DNA of 50,986 nucleotides from Opitutaceae bacterium (GCA_014879845.1 JACSRI010000104.1:1-50986), one strand, 5' to 3'. Shown: positions 16,484 to 25,698, counted from the first letter of the stretch. Made by a program: numbers and translations. The notes: generated by a model from the sequence alone, not told the origin.

Positions 16484-17322
16484 ACGCCTTCGTGAAGAGA
16501 TCCGCCCGAGATCTGATCCCTCCCCTGATTCAGCGGCATCTCGCGTATTGCATTCATCGGTGGCGCGGCGATGCGACAATCTTCACCGGCGACTTTCCTG
16601 ATTGGGCATCAGCTGCGAAATCGGTGGAGGGATACGCCGAAAATGGCGTTCTCGAAAAGACCCGGGCCGCCGTTCGTACCGCGAGGTCGAACCCTGACGT
16701 GTTTGAGCGCGATTCGTGCCTCCTCGACAAACCTGATTACGCTTTTCCATCACTTGCATTCATCCTGTGGAAGGCGTTGCAGGCAGGCGGCCGCCTCGAC
16801 GTGGTCGACTTCGGAGGATCCTTGGGAAGCACGTTCTTCCAGATCCGACCATTCCTCCGGGCGATTCCCGAGGTGCGCTGGGCTGTTGTCGAACAACCTC
16901 ACTTCGTCGAGTGTGGAAGACGAGATTTTTCGGGCGATGGGCTCTCGTTTCATAACTCGATCAGTGAGGCGCTTACTGAAGTGAGGCCCGAACTGCTGTT
17001 CGTATCGTGCGTTCTGCAGTATCTCCCGGCTCCGCACGACGTCGTACAAGAGATGATCGGCAAGGGATTTCGTCATATCCTGCTGGATCGGACCGCATTC
17101 GTGCCCGGACATCGCGATCGGCTTACCGTGCAGCACAACCCATCCTCGGTGCAATCGGCCTCGTATCCAGCTTGGTTCTTCAACGAAGATCGGCTGCTGA
17201 AGCACTTCGCCACAGACTACGACATGGTCGCCAGTTTTGATGGCGCCGACAAGGTCTTGCTCGCTGCCGGGAGCCCCTACTATAGAGGCTATTTTCTGGC
17301 ACGTCGTCCACGAGAATCATGA
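16480..17322 (+). CDS. Methyltransferase of the TIGR04325 type
   Basis: A 280-residue protein. The central motif LDVVDFGGSLGSTFFQIR and the segment VRWAVVEQPHFVECGR recall the TIGR04325 family, a putative methyltransferase group common in O-antigen loci. SVQSASYPAWFFNEDRLL near residue 230 and HILLDRTAFV also fit. A 25-residue basic N-terminus precedes the domain. The frame is open upstream, but ATG 16480 overlapping the flippase stop is the natural start. Its stop overlaps the next methyltransferase, forming a tandem pair. No substrate can be assigned. Confidence 0.85.
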   Translation: MNAFVKRSARDLIPPLIQRHLAYCIHRWRGDATIFTGDFPDWASAAKSVEGYAENGVLEKTRAAVRTARSNPDVFERDSCLLDKPDYAFPSLAFILWKALQAGGRLDVVDFGGSLGSTFFQIRPFLRAIPEVRWAVVEQPHFVECGRRDFSGDGLSFHNSISEALTEVRPELLFVSCVLQYLPAPHDVVQEMIGKGFRHILLDRTAFVPGHRDRLTVQHNPSSVQSASYPAWFFNEDRLLKHFATDYDMVASFDGADKVLLAAGSPYYRGYFLARRPRES

Positions 17323-18161
17323 GACAAACGTTCACCAACCTCGGATGCGGTTCCCGGTTTCACCCGGAGTGGTTGAATTTTGATATTCACTCAACTTCGC
17401 CGCATGTCTGCGCGTGCAACATCCTTCAGGGTGTGCCGCTCGCCGATGCGTCGTGTGATGCCGTCTATAACGCCGCACTGCTTGAACATCTGCATCCAGC
17501 CCAAGCGTCAGCCTTCCTGCGGGAATGCCATCGAATCCTGAAACCAGGTGGCGTGCTGCGGATCGGCGTGCCTGACTTGGAGCGGATCGCCGAAACCTAT
17601 TTGCAGAAGCTGAGGGCCGCACTCGCCGGATCAGCCGAGGCCGGAACTCACCATGAATGGATGGTATTCGAACTGATTGACCAAATGGTACGCCCCCACT
17701 CCGGCGGCGAGATGCTCAAGGCCATTCGGGAAGGTCGAACCGACGACGAGTTCGTTTCGCAACGGATCGGCGACGAATTCCGCCAGCTCAAGGTTGCGCC
17801 GGAAAGTCGGTGGACCCGATTGCGCCAACTTCCGAGGCAGGAAGCGGCGCGCCGCTTGTGGGCGGAGTTCTTGAAGGCGCCGACGACGATCCGGAGAGGA
17901 CTTGCGCTCGCGATTCTCGGGGCCCGGGATCGAATGGCCCTCAGGGAGGGTTTCTTTCGCGCGTCCGGAGAGGTTCACCGCTGGATGTACGATCGCTACT
18001 CGCTTCCGAGGCTGCTCATGTCCTGCGGATTCCGTGATCCGACTGTTCGTGAATTCCACAGCAGCGCCATCGCCCCAGACTGGCCGGGTTTCGGCTTGGA
18101 CACGGATGAGGATGGCAAACCGCTGAAACCCGATCTCTTGTTTGTGGAATGTGTCCGTTGA
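17319..18161 (+). CDS. SAM-dependent methyltransferase, predicted
   Basis: A 280-residue protein starting by ATGA overlap with the preceding gene. The N-terminal NLGCGSRFHPEWLNFDIH is a motif I of the short methyltransferase group in which the SAM loop sits almost at the N-terminus. CDAVYNAALLEHLHP and RILKPGGVLRIGVPDLER complete the core by residue 90. A long insertion of about 130 mostly helical residues follows, then WMYDRYSLPRLLMSCGF. These proteins are frequent in polysaccharide clusters and methylate sugars or sugar-linked acids. A 101-base gap (18162-18262) without visible features follows. Confidence 0.85.
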   Translation: MRQTFTNLGCGSRFHPEWLNFDIHSTSPHVCACNILQGVPLADASCDAVYNAALLEHLHPAQASAFLRECHRILKPGGVLRIGVPDLERIAETYLQKLRAALAGSAEAGTHHEWMVFELIDQMVRPHSGGEMLKAIREGRTDDEFVSQRIGDEFRQLKVAPESRWTRLRQLPRQEAARRLWAEFLKAPTTIRRGLALAILGARDRMALREGFFRASGEVHRWMYDRYSLPRLLMSCGFRDPTVREFHSSAIAPDWPGFGLDTDEDGKPLKPDLLFVECVR

Positions 18162-18262
18162 CCACGCTCGGAACCGTGACTGCGACCACCACGCGATACG
18201 CGTAACTCGATAGACCGCGTCCTCGCACCTCATCCAGTACCTTGCCGCCACCTCGCAACTCC

Positions 18263-19273
18263 ATGACCACGCAATCGAACGCCGCCGATCCGACAGTCGC
18301 CTTCCAAGGCAAGAAGATCCTGATCACGGGCGGCTTGGGGTTCATCGGCTCGAATCTTGCGCTCCAGTTGGCGAAAGCGGGAGCGCAGATCACCGTAGTC
18401 GACAGCCTGATCCCCCAGTATGGCGGCAACCTGCGCAATCTGCATGACGCGCCGCCCGGTATCACGGTGAACATCGCGGACGTCCGCGATCGGTTCAGTC
18501 TTCGCTACCTGATCCGCGGACACGATTTCTTGTTCAACTTGGCCGGCCAGACGAGCCACATGGATTCGATGACGGACCCGTTCACGGATCTGGACATCAA
18601 CGCGACCGCGCAACTCTCGATCCTTGAGGCATGCCGAGAGTACAATCCGGAGATCGAGGTGGTTTTCGCCAGCACCCGCCAGATCTATGGTCGCCCCCAG
18701 TACCTGCCCGTGGACGAAAAGCACCCGATAAAACCTGTGGACGTCAACGGCGTGAACAAAGTCGCCGGCGAGCAGTTTCACATTCTCTACCAAAACGTCT
18801 ACGGGTTGAGGACGCGGGTGCTGCGGCTCACCAATACGTACGGTCCGCGCATGCGCATCAAGGACGCCCGACAGACGTTTCTCGGCGTCTGGATCAAACA
18901 GCTTCTTGCAGGCCAACCGATCGAAGTCTGGGGCGGCACCCAATTGCGGGATTTCAACTACGTCGACGATGTGGTGGCCGCGATGCTCGAAGTAGCCTCC
19001 ACCCCCGCGACTTTGGGAGAAGCCTACAATCTCGGCAGCGAAGAGCGGATCAGCCTGCGAGAACTCGCCGAACTCCTGATCAAGGTTGCAGGACAGGGGA
19101 GTTTCACGGTGCGCGAATTTCCAGCCGAACGGAAGAAGATCGACATCGGCGACTACTACTCCGACTCGGGAAAAGTCCACGCTGTGCTTGGTTGGCAGCC
19201 CGTGGTGCCGCTGGCGGATGGATTGTCCCGGACCGTCGAGTTCTTCCGCCAGAATCTCCAGCACTACTCGTGA
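18263..19273 (+). CDS. NAD-dependent epimerase/dehydratase (extended SDR), atypical active site
   Basis: A 336-residue extended SDR with the NAD loop ITGGLGFIGSNLALQL and the SDR strand-4 motif FLFNLAGQTSHMDSM. The catalytic Ser region is VFASTRQIYGRPQY. The YxxxK position reads VDVNGVNKVAGEQFH: the Lys is present, but the Tyr is replaced by Asn. LRLTNTYGPRMRIKDARQT and EVWGGTQLRDFNYVDDVV are intact, so the protein is not decayed. It may epimerise, reduce or dehydrate a sugar nucleotide by a modified mechanism. ATG 18263 is preferred to an in-frame TTG at 18242 because the latter adds only an unconserved-looking peptide. Role in the cluster: sugar nucleotide synthesis. Confidence 0.9.
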   Translation: MTTQSNAADPTVAFQGKKILITGGLGFIGSNLALQLAKAGAQITVVDSLIPQYGGNLRNLHDAPPGITVNIADVRDRFSLRYLIRGHDFLFNLAGQTSHMDSMTDPFTDLDINATAQLSILEACREYNPEIEVVFASTRQIYGRPQYLPVDEKHPIKPVDVNGVNKVAGEQFHILYQNVYGLRTRVLRLTNTYGPRMRIKDARQTFLGVWIKQLLAGQPIEVWGGTQLRDFNYVDDVVAAMLEVASTPATLGEAYNLGSEERISLRELAELLIKVAGQGSFTVREFPAERKKIDIGDYYSDSGKVHAVLGWQPVVPLADGLSRTVEFFRQNLQHYS

Positions 19274-19312
19274 GGCGACGGCTGCGCTCCATTCATTGCC
19301 AGCTCATCCGAC

Positions 19313-19714
19313 ATGCACTGGAGACAAAAGGCGTTGGTTCAGAATCTAGTCGCCCGCCTTCCCGACGGACCAAGTCAGGCCTGTTGCTACGCACTGCATA
19401 AGGAGACGGTATCCTTCCGCTCTCCTCAGGTTGCGACGGTCCTAAAGGCCGCCATCGCGTTTCTCGGTCAAATTCACAACCGATACATGCAAACGAACAG
19501 ACTGCGTGCCGATGACCACCCGATCGTCTATGCCGAGGCGGGACAACACAATCTCGCCACCGAGTCCACACAGGATCCGGATCTGATCGAGCAACTCTCG
19601 CGGGACTCATTTAGGCTTGCCGAACGCTTTCGACAGAAGAGCCATGACTGCCTGATTACCACGACATCCTGGTTCATTTCGCGGCCGGAGAGCTCAAACA
19701 GCAGTCCGGTTTGA
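19313..19714 (+). pseudogene. Short open frame, possible remnant of a methyltransferase gene
   Basis: A 133-codon open frame in the 495-base space between the SDR and an aminotransferase. Its start, MHWRQKALVQNLVARLPDG, resembles the N-terminus I associate with longer class I methyltransferases of polysaccharide loci. A later stretch, RADDHPIVYAEAG, could correspond to the segment before their central motif. The SAM-binding motif that should lie between them is absent, and the last 60 residues look unlike any family. It may therefore be an internally deleted and frame-damaged remnant, or simply a small uncharacterised gene. The gaps on either side (19274-19312, 19715-19768) hold nothing recognisable. 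Confidence 0.4.
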
Positions 19715-19768
19715 CCGGAGCCGTTTCCTGCCCCGCGAGATTCAGACCCCGAATCGCACTCGTCCATC

Positions 19769-20869
19769 ATGGAGCCCGTCCTACTCAACGACTTTCGCAG
19801 AATACCGCCGGCGATTCGCCGCGAACTCACCGCGGCGACCGAAGAGGTGGTCGCATCCGGGTGGTTTGTGCTCGGAAAACAGGTCACGGCTTTCGAACGC
19901 GCCTGGGCCGACTATTGCGCCACTCGACACGCGATCGGGGTCGCAAACGGCATGGATGCGATCGAGATCGGCGTGCGCACGCTGAATCTGCCGGCTGGTG
20001 CCGAGATCATCACGACACCGATGACGGCATTTGCCACTGTTCTTGGAATCATTCGCGCCGGAGCGACGCCCGTACTCGCCGACATTGATCCTACGACCGG
20101 ACTGCTGGATCCACAAAGCGTGGAGCGCTGCATCAGCCCTCGCACACGAGCCGTCCTGCTCGTCCACCTCTACGGACAGATCCGTGCCGTCGGGGCGTGG
20201 GAAGAACTCTGTGCGCACTATGGTCTGACCTTATTGGAAGACGCAGCCCAGGCGCACGGCGCCGATTCTGCAGGCCGGCGCGCAGGTGCGATTGGCAAAT
20301 GGGCAGCCTATAGTTTTTACCCGACCAAGAATCTAGGCTGTATCGGAGACGGTGGTGCGCTCTGCACGAACGACCCGGACATAGCAGCTCGGTCGGGCCA
20401 ATACCGAAACTACGGCCAATCCGAGCGCTACCACCACCCGGTCATCGGGTTGAACAGCCGGCTCGACGAGGTGCAGGCCGCATTTCTACTTCGGCTCCTC
20501 CCGCACCTCCCTGAGACGACCGAGCGCAGACGCGCGATCGCATCGGCCTATCGCAGATCAATCCGGTCCACGAAGATCGAACTCCTTGCTGAACCGGACG
20601 GCCCCGGTAACCACGTCTACCATCTCTTTGTCGTTCGTACGCGCAAGCGGGCGGCGCTGCAGGCCCACCTTTCGGTTCTGGGTATTCAGACTCTGATTCA
20701 TTACCCGATATGCATTCACCACCAACCACCCACTCGGAATCTTCGATGCGACCCTGAGGGTTTGGGCCATGCCGAGCTCTTCGCAGGCGAATGCCTCTCG
20801 ATCCCGTGTCATCCCTATATGATCGATTCGGAGGTCGAACGGGTAATCGCTGCGATGAACTCGTTCTAG
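19769..20869 (+). CDS. DegT/DnrJ/EryC1 sugar aminotransferase (second copy)
   Basis: A 366-residue PLP aminotransferase, clearly different from the copy at 12950. It shows VASGWFVLGKQVTAFERAW, ANGMDAIEIGVRTL, LLEDAAQAHGAD, and the Schiff-base Lys K187 in YSFYPTKNLGCIGDGG. The C-terminal NSRLDEVQAAFL and NHVYHLFVVR are typical. VLGKQV near residue 33 and the TMTPMTAFA-like strand (TTPMTAFATVL) are close to the C3/C4 aminotransferases that make amino sugars from 4-keto-6-deoxy donors. With the WbpM/PglF-type dehydratase at 29907 it could yield a 4-amino-4,6-dideoxy sugar. This is an inference. Confidence 0.95.
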   Translation: MEPVLLNDFRRIPPAIRRELTAATEEVVASGWFVLGKQVTAFERAWADYCATRHAIGVANGMDAIEIGVRTLNLPAGAEIITTPMTAFATVLGIIRAGATPVLADIDPTTGLLDPQSVERCISPRTRAVLLVHLYGQIRAVGAWEELCAHYGLTLLEDAAQAHGADSAGRRAGAIGKWAAYSFYPTKNLGCIGDGGALCTNDPDIAARSGQYRNYGQSERYHHPVIGLNSRLDEVQAAFLLRLLPHLPETTERRRAIASAYRRSIRSTKIELLAEPDGPGNHVYHLFVVRTRKRAALQAHLSVLGIQTLIHYPICIHHQPPTRNLRCDPEGLGHAELFAGECLSIPCHPYMIDSEVERVIAAMNSF

Positions 20870-20881
20870 CCGACTGTCGTG

Positions 20882-21847
20882 ATGGAGCACTTCTGCACCC
20901 TATTCGACTTGGGATTTCTTCCCCAAGGTCTCGCCTTGCATCGCTCCATGCGGGAGCACCTCGGCCCATTCACCCTCTGGATCCTCTGCCTGGACGACGA
21001 AACCTACACGTCCCTGCAGACATTGCAGTTGCCGGAGGTGCGGACGATGCGGCTGGCCGAATGCGAAACGGATGATCTTCGCGCAGCCCGCGCCAACCGA
21101 TCCTACGGCGAGTATTGCTGGACGCTCGCCTCGCACTGTTTCTCGTTCGTCTGGGATCGCGATCCGACGGTCCCGCGGTTGACGTACTTGGATGCCGATG
21201 TGTTCTTTTTGGGAGCGCCGCGCGATTTCTTCGCTGAACTGGAGGGGGCAGGCAAATCGGTCCTCGTTACCGAGCACGCCTTTGCCCCGGAGCACGCTCA
21301 CCACGAAAAATCCGCCGGCCGTTTTTGCGTGCAGTTCGTCACGTTTTGTTTCGAACCCCGCGCGCTGCGACTCCTGGCGCAGTGGCAGGCACAGACACGT
21401 GAGAGTTGCAGCAGCGCGAAGGATGCAGCCAAGTTCGGGGATCAGCAGTATCTCGATGACTGGCCGGTCAGCCACGCGGACATCGTCCATGTGCTTGAGC
21501 CGCGAAATCGGACGCTGGCGCCATGGAATGCCGACCATGCAGCGAGCCAGCGCGACGGCTGGGCACCGGTGTTGTTTCACTTTCACAGCTTTCGACTCGC
21601 GGGCCACCGATGGACCATCTGGTGCCACGGCTATCGTATCCGGACGGCCCGCATGCGCGCCGCCTATGCTTCGTACCAGTCCGCCATCGACTCGGCTTTG
21701 GCGCAGATGCGCGACGCACGACTTCCGGCCCGGCGCCAGAAGGTTAATTTGCGCGGACTGAATCTCCTGCGGTTTGCGCGGTCCTACGCGCTGCGGCGAT
21801 TGGTTCTCCATTTTCATCCGCCCCGTTTCCCCGCCCATGGGAGCTGA
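20882..21847 (+). CDS. Probable DXD-type glycosyltransferase
   Basis: A 321-residue protein without an obvious named family. It starts EHFCTLFDLGFLPQGLALH, a strand-helix start like GT-A enzymes of the GT8 kind. TYLDADVFFLGAPRDFF supplies a DXD motif for metal and donor binding. KFGDQQYLDDWP and VLFHFHSFRL near the end also match GT8-like or DUF-type transferases. A basic amphipathic C-terminus (LNLLRFARSYALRRLVLHFH) may touch the membrane. ATG 20882 is taken; a GTG lies three bases upstream. It overlaps the polymerase gene by 11 bases. Confidence 0.75.
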   Translation: MEHFCTLFDLGFLPQGLALHRSMREHLGPFTLWILCLDDETYTSLQTLQLPEVRTMRLAECETDDLRAARANRSYGEYCWTLASHCFSFVWDRDPTVPRLTYLDADVFFLGAPRDFFAELEGAGKSVLVTEHAFAPEHAHHEKSAGRFCVQFVTFCFEPRALRLLAQWQAQTRESCSSAKDAAKFGDQQYLDDWPVSHADIVHVLEPRNRTLAPWNADHAASQRDGWAPVLFHFHSFRLAGHRWTIWCHGYRIRTARMRAAYASYQSAIDSALAQMRDARLPARRQKVNLRGLNLLRFARSYALRRLVLHFHPPRFPAHGS

Positions 21848-23165
21848 GTTCACCCCGCTCATCCTGGCAGCCAATGCGATCGTATGCCTGATCGGTATCG
21901 CACTGTGCCTGGTTGTGATGATCGCCCACGGCAGATTGCTGCTCCTGCCGGTAGGACTGCTCGTGTTCCTGGTCACGAACGGCGTATTTCAAGGGGCCCA
22001 GTTGGTCGTGAAGATGGACGTCCAGTATCCGACGGCACCGGAGATGTATGAGCGCGCTCTGGCGGTGCATGCAATTGTCGTGGGACTGTCCCTGCTGCCG
22101 CTCCTTGTGATGGCTCGAATCGCCAGACCCGCCCGGAGGATCACCTCGGACATCAAACCCCTCGCGCTCCTCTTGCTTACCGCAGTTTCGCTCCTCGCAG
22201 TGGGCTATTTTGTCGTACGCAATCGCGAGGCGATCCCGCTCTCGCTGTCCCTCTATAGCGCCACGGACTACTACCATTACATCGAGATTCGGAACGCGAT
22301 TGGCGATGTCATCAATGGGCACGCGCGAAGTGGCAATGCGCCCGCGAATTGGGCATTCGGTGCACTTTGCCCGGCGATCCTCGCTCTGCTGCCGTCATGC
22401 CGAAGCGTCGGACGCGGACTGCGCCTTGCCTGGTTCGCTCTCGTCTGGATTGCGATGGCTGCTCCAGCATTGCTCATCGGGTCCCGAGCGATGCTGGTCT
22501 TCTTGCTGGCGTTTCCCGTGTGCGCGTGGTCCCTGGGCCGCATCGACTGGCGCCACCTTGTGCGGCGGGCGATCTCGCTGTGGAAACCGCTTGTGTTCGG
22601 TTTGCTCGCCGGCGGTGTGGTATTTCAGATGATATTTCGCTCGAGCCTTCCCGAGGCGGTGTTCGGGATGTTTTCCCGAACCATGCTCACACCCGGCGCC
22701 GTTTCGGCCACCTATTACCTGGCGTTTCCGGATACGTTTCCGTTTCGCGGCTGGGCTGGCATCCTGATGATGCCGATCGGCACCGACACGATCGATTTCC
22801 GCACGGTCTCGAACGTGATGCTTGAGCTGGATTCGAACGCAAACGCATCCTTCACGGCGATCGCCTATTCGGGTGACGGCCTGCCGGGCGTCGCGCTGGC
22901 CACCGTCGTGTTGATTGGTGTCACGGTCCTGGTTGATCTCGCGCTCCTCGGCTTTCCAGCCGTGATCGCCAACGCGCTGACCATCGGAAACCTGCTCGGT
23001 GCCCTTGCCCTGGGGTCCGTCCCACTCCTTATCGCCCTGACCACTCACGGCTTTGCGCTCGCACCGGCGTTCGTCCTTTTCGTGCTCTGGCTATTGCGTT
23101 CGTGCCCCGCCCGGCGGCCGCAGGTCATGACCGCTCGTCCGATCTCGTTGCCGCTGACCGGATGA
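21837..23165 (+). CDS. O-antigen polymerase-like membrane protein (Wzy candidate)
   Basis: A 442-residue protein with about 11-12 hydrophobic segments. It has a large hydrophilic loop between residues 120 and 180 (SLYSATDYYHYIEIRNAIGD) and another near 290-350. PALLIGSRAMLVFLLAFPV has the S-R arrangement near a helix start seen in Wzy/WaaL-type polymerases. Sequence conservation in this group is low, so the call rests on topology and on its place near a flippase, glycosyltransferases and an initiating transferase. ATG 21837 is chosen because it starts before the first helix; the frame is open upstream. The next gene overlaps by ATGA. Confidence 0.7.
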   Translation: MGAEFTPLILAANAIVCLIGIALCLVVMIAHGRLLLLPVGLLVFLVTNGVFQGAQLVVKMDVQYPTAPEMYERALAVHAIVVGLSLLPLLVMARIARPARRITSDIKPLALLLLTAVSLLAVGYFVVRNREAIPLSLSLYSATDYYHYIEIRNAIGDVINGHARSGNAPANWAFGALCPAILALLPSCRSVGRGLRLAWFALVWIAMAAPALLIGSRAMLVFLLAFPVCAWSLGRIDWRHLVRRAISLWKPLVFGLLAGGVVFQMIFRSSLPEAVFGMFSRTMLTPGAVSATYYLAFPDTFPFRGWAGILMMPIGTDTIDFRTVSNVMLELDSNANASFTAIAYSGDGLPGVALATVVLIGVTVLVDLALLGFPAVIANALTIGNLLGALALGSVPLLIALTTHGFALAPAFVLFVLWLLRSCPARRPQVMTARPISLPLTG

Positions 23166-24451
23166 CTGACACACGATCACACTCTCTAGCGGGGCCGATC
23201 GTCGTATACGATTTCAATTGGAGCGGCCATATACCGTCCTCGCACAAGATGTTTGTCGAAGCCCTCTGTCGAGCCGGACGTACGACCGTCATCTCGCTAT
23301 CGGGCAGGAGCGCCGAGGTTCGGACGGCGGTCGAGTTCACCGATCCAGATGCCGCACAACGGCTGCTCACGCCCGAGTGCCCGGAACTCGGGCGCCCTCC
23401 GGCTCGAGATTCCGTCCTCCGTTTCCTGCATCGAGTTCCAGGCGGCGACTCATTGTGGCGCAAAATCCGGAGCCACCCTTCCCTACGCGCGCGACACGCA
23501 CTCGTCCGCTGGAAAACGTGTGGACTGATACTGCGCCGCCTGGGACTCCAACCCGCCCTCGTATTTTGCGCTTACCTCGACGACATGCTCGAGGTGCGGC
23601 TGGATCATCACGATATCGACCTCGCGTTGGGTGGACACCGATGGACTGGTGTTTTCCCAGATGCCAGCGACTTCCGTTACTCGCCGCGTCCAGGCGGATT
23701 CGACGCACGTCTGAAGCTGCTCGCTGGGAAAAGTTGCGCAGGAGTCGGCGTCCTTGACGAGGCCGCAGCGAGACACCTAGCAGATTTTCTCAAACCCAAG
23801 CCGGTAGCATTCTTCGCAGACATCATTGACGGCACCCTGCCGCAGCAGCAGCCGCTTCAGGTAACCCGCCTGCTCAAGCAATCACGCGGCAGGAGGATCG
23901 TCGGCCTGCTCGGACATCTGACCGAGGTCAAGAACCTCGACTTGTTCCTGCGGATCGCGACACAACCCGCGCAACGCGACCTCTTTTTCGTCCTGGCTGG
24001 CCAATTCGAGCCCCTCGGCGTCTCTGCTGCCACGAGGCGGATGCTGGACCTGGCGCGCGCGGGGCATTGGGAAAACGTCCTTGTCTTCTCCGATCGAATC
24101 GCCTCGGAAGCCGACTTCAACGCGCTTATCGCGTCCACGGACGTCGTCTTCTCGGTATACCGCAGGTTCAGTCGCAGCAGCGCGATCCTTTCGAAGGCCG
24201 CTCGTTGGCACCGTCCCATTGTCGTGGCAGACGGGTACTGCATGGCGGATCGCGTCCGCGCCTACTCTCTCGGCTGCTGTGTTTCCGACGAACGCGAGGA
24301 CACCTGCGTCGCAGCGATACGCCACCTCATCGAAAACCCACCGGACCGCGACGGGTTCGACCGCTTTGCCCGAGATTTCTCACGCGACACTTTCCAGAAC
24401 CAGATACACGCGTTCATTGACCGCCTGCTCGAAGTCGCTGTTCCGTCATGA
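23162..24451 (+). CDS. Glycosyltransferase, GT-B fold
   Basis: A 429-residue GT-B-type protein. The N-terminal domain begins PIVVYDFNWSGHIPSSHKMF, where the Gly-His loop would bind the acceptor. The C-terminal domain begins RRIVGLLGHLTEVKNLDLF and contains LFFVLAGQFEPL, ALIASTDVVFSVYRRFSRSS and KAARWHRPIVVADG. This is a GT4-like donor-binding half in which the usual E-x7-E motif is not obvious. The start is coupled to the polymerase gene and the stop to the next glycosyltransferase. Base composition has returned to the GC-rich level by this point. Confidence 0.85.
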   Translation: MTDTRSHSLAGPIVVYDFNWSGHIPSSHKMFVEALCRAGRTTVISLSGRSAEVRTAVEFTDPDAAQRLLTPECPELGRPPARDSVLRFLHRVPGGDSLWRKIRSHPSLRARHALVRWKTCGLILRRLGLQPALVFCAYLDDMLEVRLDHHDIDLALGGHRWTGVFPDASDFRYSPRPGGFDARLKLLAGKSCAGVGVLDEAAARHLADFLKPKPVAFFADIIDGTLPQQQPLQVTRLLKQSRGRRIVGLLGHLTEVKNLDLFLRIATQPAQRDLFFVLAGQFEPLGVSAATRRMLDLARAGHWENVLVFSDRIASEADFNALIASTDVVFSVYRRFSRSSAILSKAARWHRPIVVADGYCMADRVRAYSLGCCVSDEREDTCVAAIRHLIENPPDRDGFDRFARDFSRDTFQNQIHAFIDRLLEVAVPS

Positions 24452-25698
24452 ACGTCTGGATATGCATCGCCTACGATCCGCTGCCCGGCATCGATCACAC
24501 AACACGCCTGTTGCGGTATGGAACGCTCGCGGAACAACTCGCCGAGCACGGACACAATGTCGTGCTATGGACCTCCACGTACGATCACTGGCGCAAGAGC
24601 CAGCGTTTTGACCACGATCAATCGGTGACACTCAGCCCGGGCCTCCGGGTCGAGCTCCTGCATGCACCAGCTTACCGGCGAAACATCTCGCTGACCCGGC
24701 TCCGTCACAATCGCACGCTCGCCTACAAGTTCGCCGCGCGCGCGCGCTCCACCGCCCGGCCGGATGTGATCTTTGCCGGGATTCCATGTCTCGAACTGAC
24801 CGAGGCTGCAGTCTCCTATGCGCGCGAAAACGGCGTACCCGTGGCCGCGGATGTCCAGGACGTCTGGCCCGAAGTCTATGCGACCATCCTGCCGAGGCCG
24901 ATCCGGCCGCTCGGACGCCTGATCCTCCACCGGGAGTTCACTCGGGCACGCCGGATCTTCAGGAACTCGACCTCGGTGACCGCGGTGTCGCACCAGTACT
25001 TGAGCTGGGCGCAGGAAGTCCGAGGAGGCGCTGGCGCCCACGACGCTGTGTTCCATCTCGGGTACCGGTTCCCGGCTGCTGACGTGATCGCGGCGGCAAA
25101 GGCTGGCGAGGCGGAATTTCGCGCGCGGATCCGACTGCCGGCGGACAGGAACTTGGCCCTGTTCCTTGGCCAGTTCGCAGCGTCCTATGATATCGAGACA
25201 ATCATCGCGGCCGCGAGGATACTGAGTTCGTCCGCCCGAAACCTCCAATTCGTCCTCGCGGGAGCCGGAGACAAGATGGAACGCGTCCAGCGGGCGGCGG
25301 CCGGGCTCGAGACGGTGACCCTGACTGGATGGCTCGACTATCGCGACACGCTCACTCTCCTGCAGAGTGCGCATATTGGTCTTGCCGCCTATGCGCGAAG
25401 AGCGCCGCAATCGCTCCCTTACAAGCCCTTCGAGTATATGGCATTTGGTCTTCCAATCATCGGTTCCCTTGGCGGTGAGCTACGGGAACTCATTGAGGCG
25501 CAGGGTCTAGGAGCCTGGTATCAGGCAGGGGATGCGACTTCGCTGGCTGGTGCAGTGCTCGCCCTGGCCTCCTCTCCAGAGCAGAGGGCGTTCGCCAGCC
25601 GCCGCTGCAAGGAGTTGTTTGCCTCCCGGTACGACGCGCTCTTGATTACCAGGCAACTCATCGCCCATCTTGATCAGCTGACGCGGACAACTCGCTAA
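24448..25698 (+). CDS. Glycosyltransferase family 4, WbuB-like
   Basis: A 416-residue GT4 enzyme. It begins NVWICIAYDPLPGIDHTTR with a HGHNVVLWTSTYDHW segment, the pattern of WbuB-type transferases that act early on the lipid-linked chain. VPVAADVQDVWPEVYATI is a conserved mid-region motif of that group. The donor half shows NLALFLGQFAASYDIETIIA, LQFVLAGAGDKMER and LPYKPFEYMAFGLPIIGS, where the Lys and Glu contact the nucleotide sugar. It probably adds the second residue, after the PglC-like initiating transferase at 26573. The donor is unknown. Confidence 0.9.
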   Translation: MNVWICIAYDPLPGIDHTTRLLRYGTLAEQLAEHGHNVVLWTSTYDHWRKSQRFDHDQSVTLSPGLRVELLHAPAYRRNISLTRLRHNRTLAYKFAARARSTARPDVIFAGIPCLELTEAAVSYARENGVPVAADVQDVWPEVYATILPRPIRPLGRLILHREFTRARRIFRNSTSVTAVSHQYLSWAQEVRGGAGAHDAVFHLGYRFPAADVIAAAKAGEAEFRARIRLPADRNLALFLGQFAASYDIETIIAAARILSSSARNLQFVLAGAGDKMERVQRAAAGLETVTLTGWLDYRDTLTLLQSAHIGLAAYARRAPQSLPYKPFEYMAFGLPIIGSLGGELRELIEAQGLGAWYQAGDATSLAGAVLALASSPEQRAFASRRCKELFASRYDALLITRQLIAHLDQLTRTTR

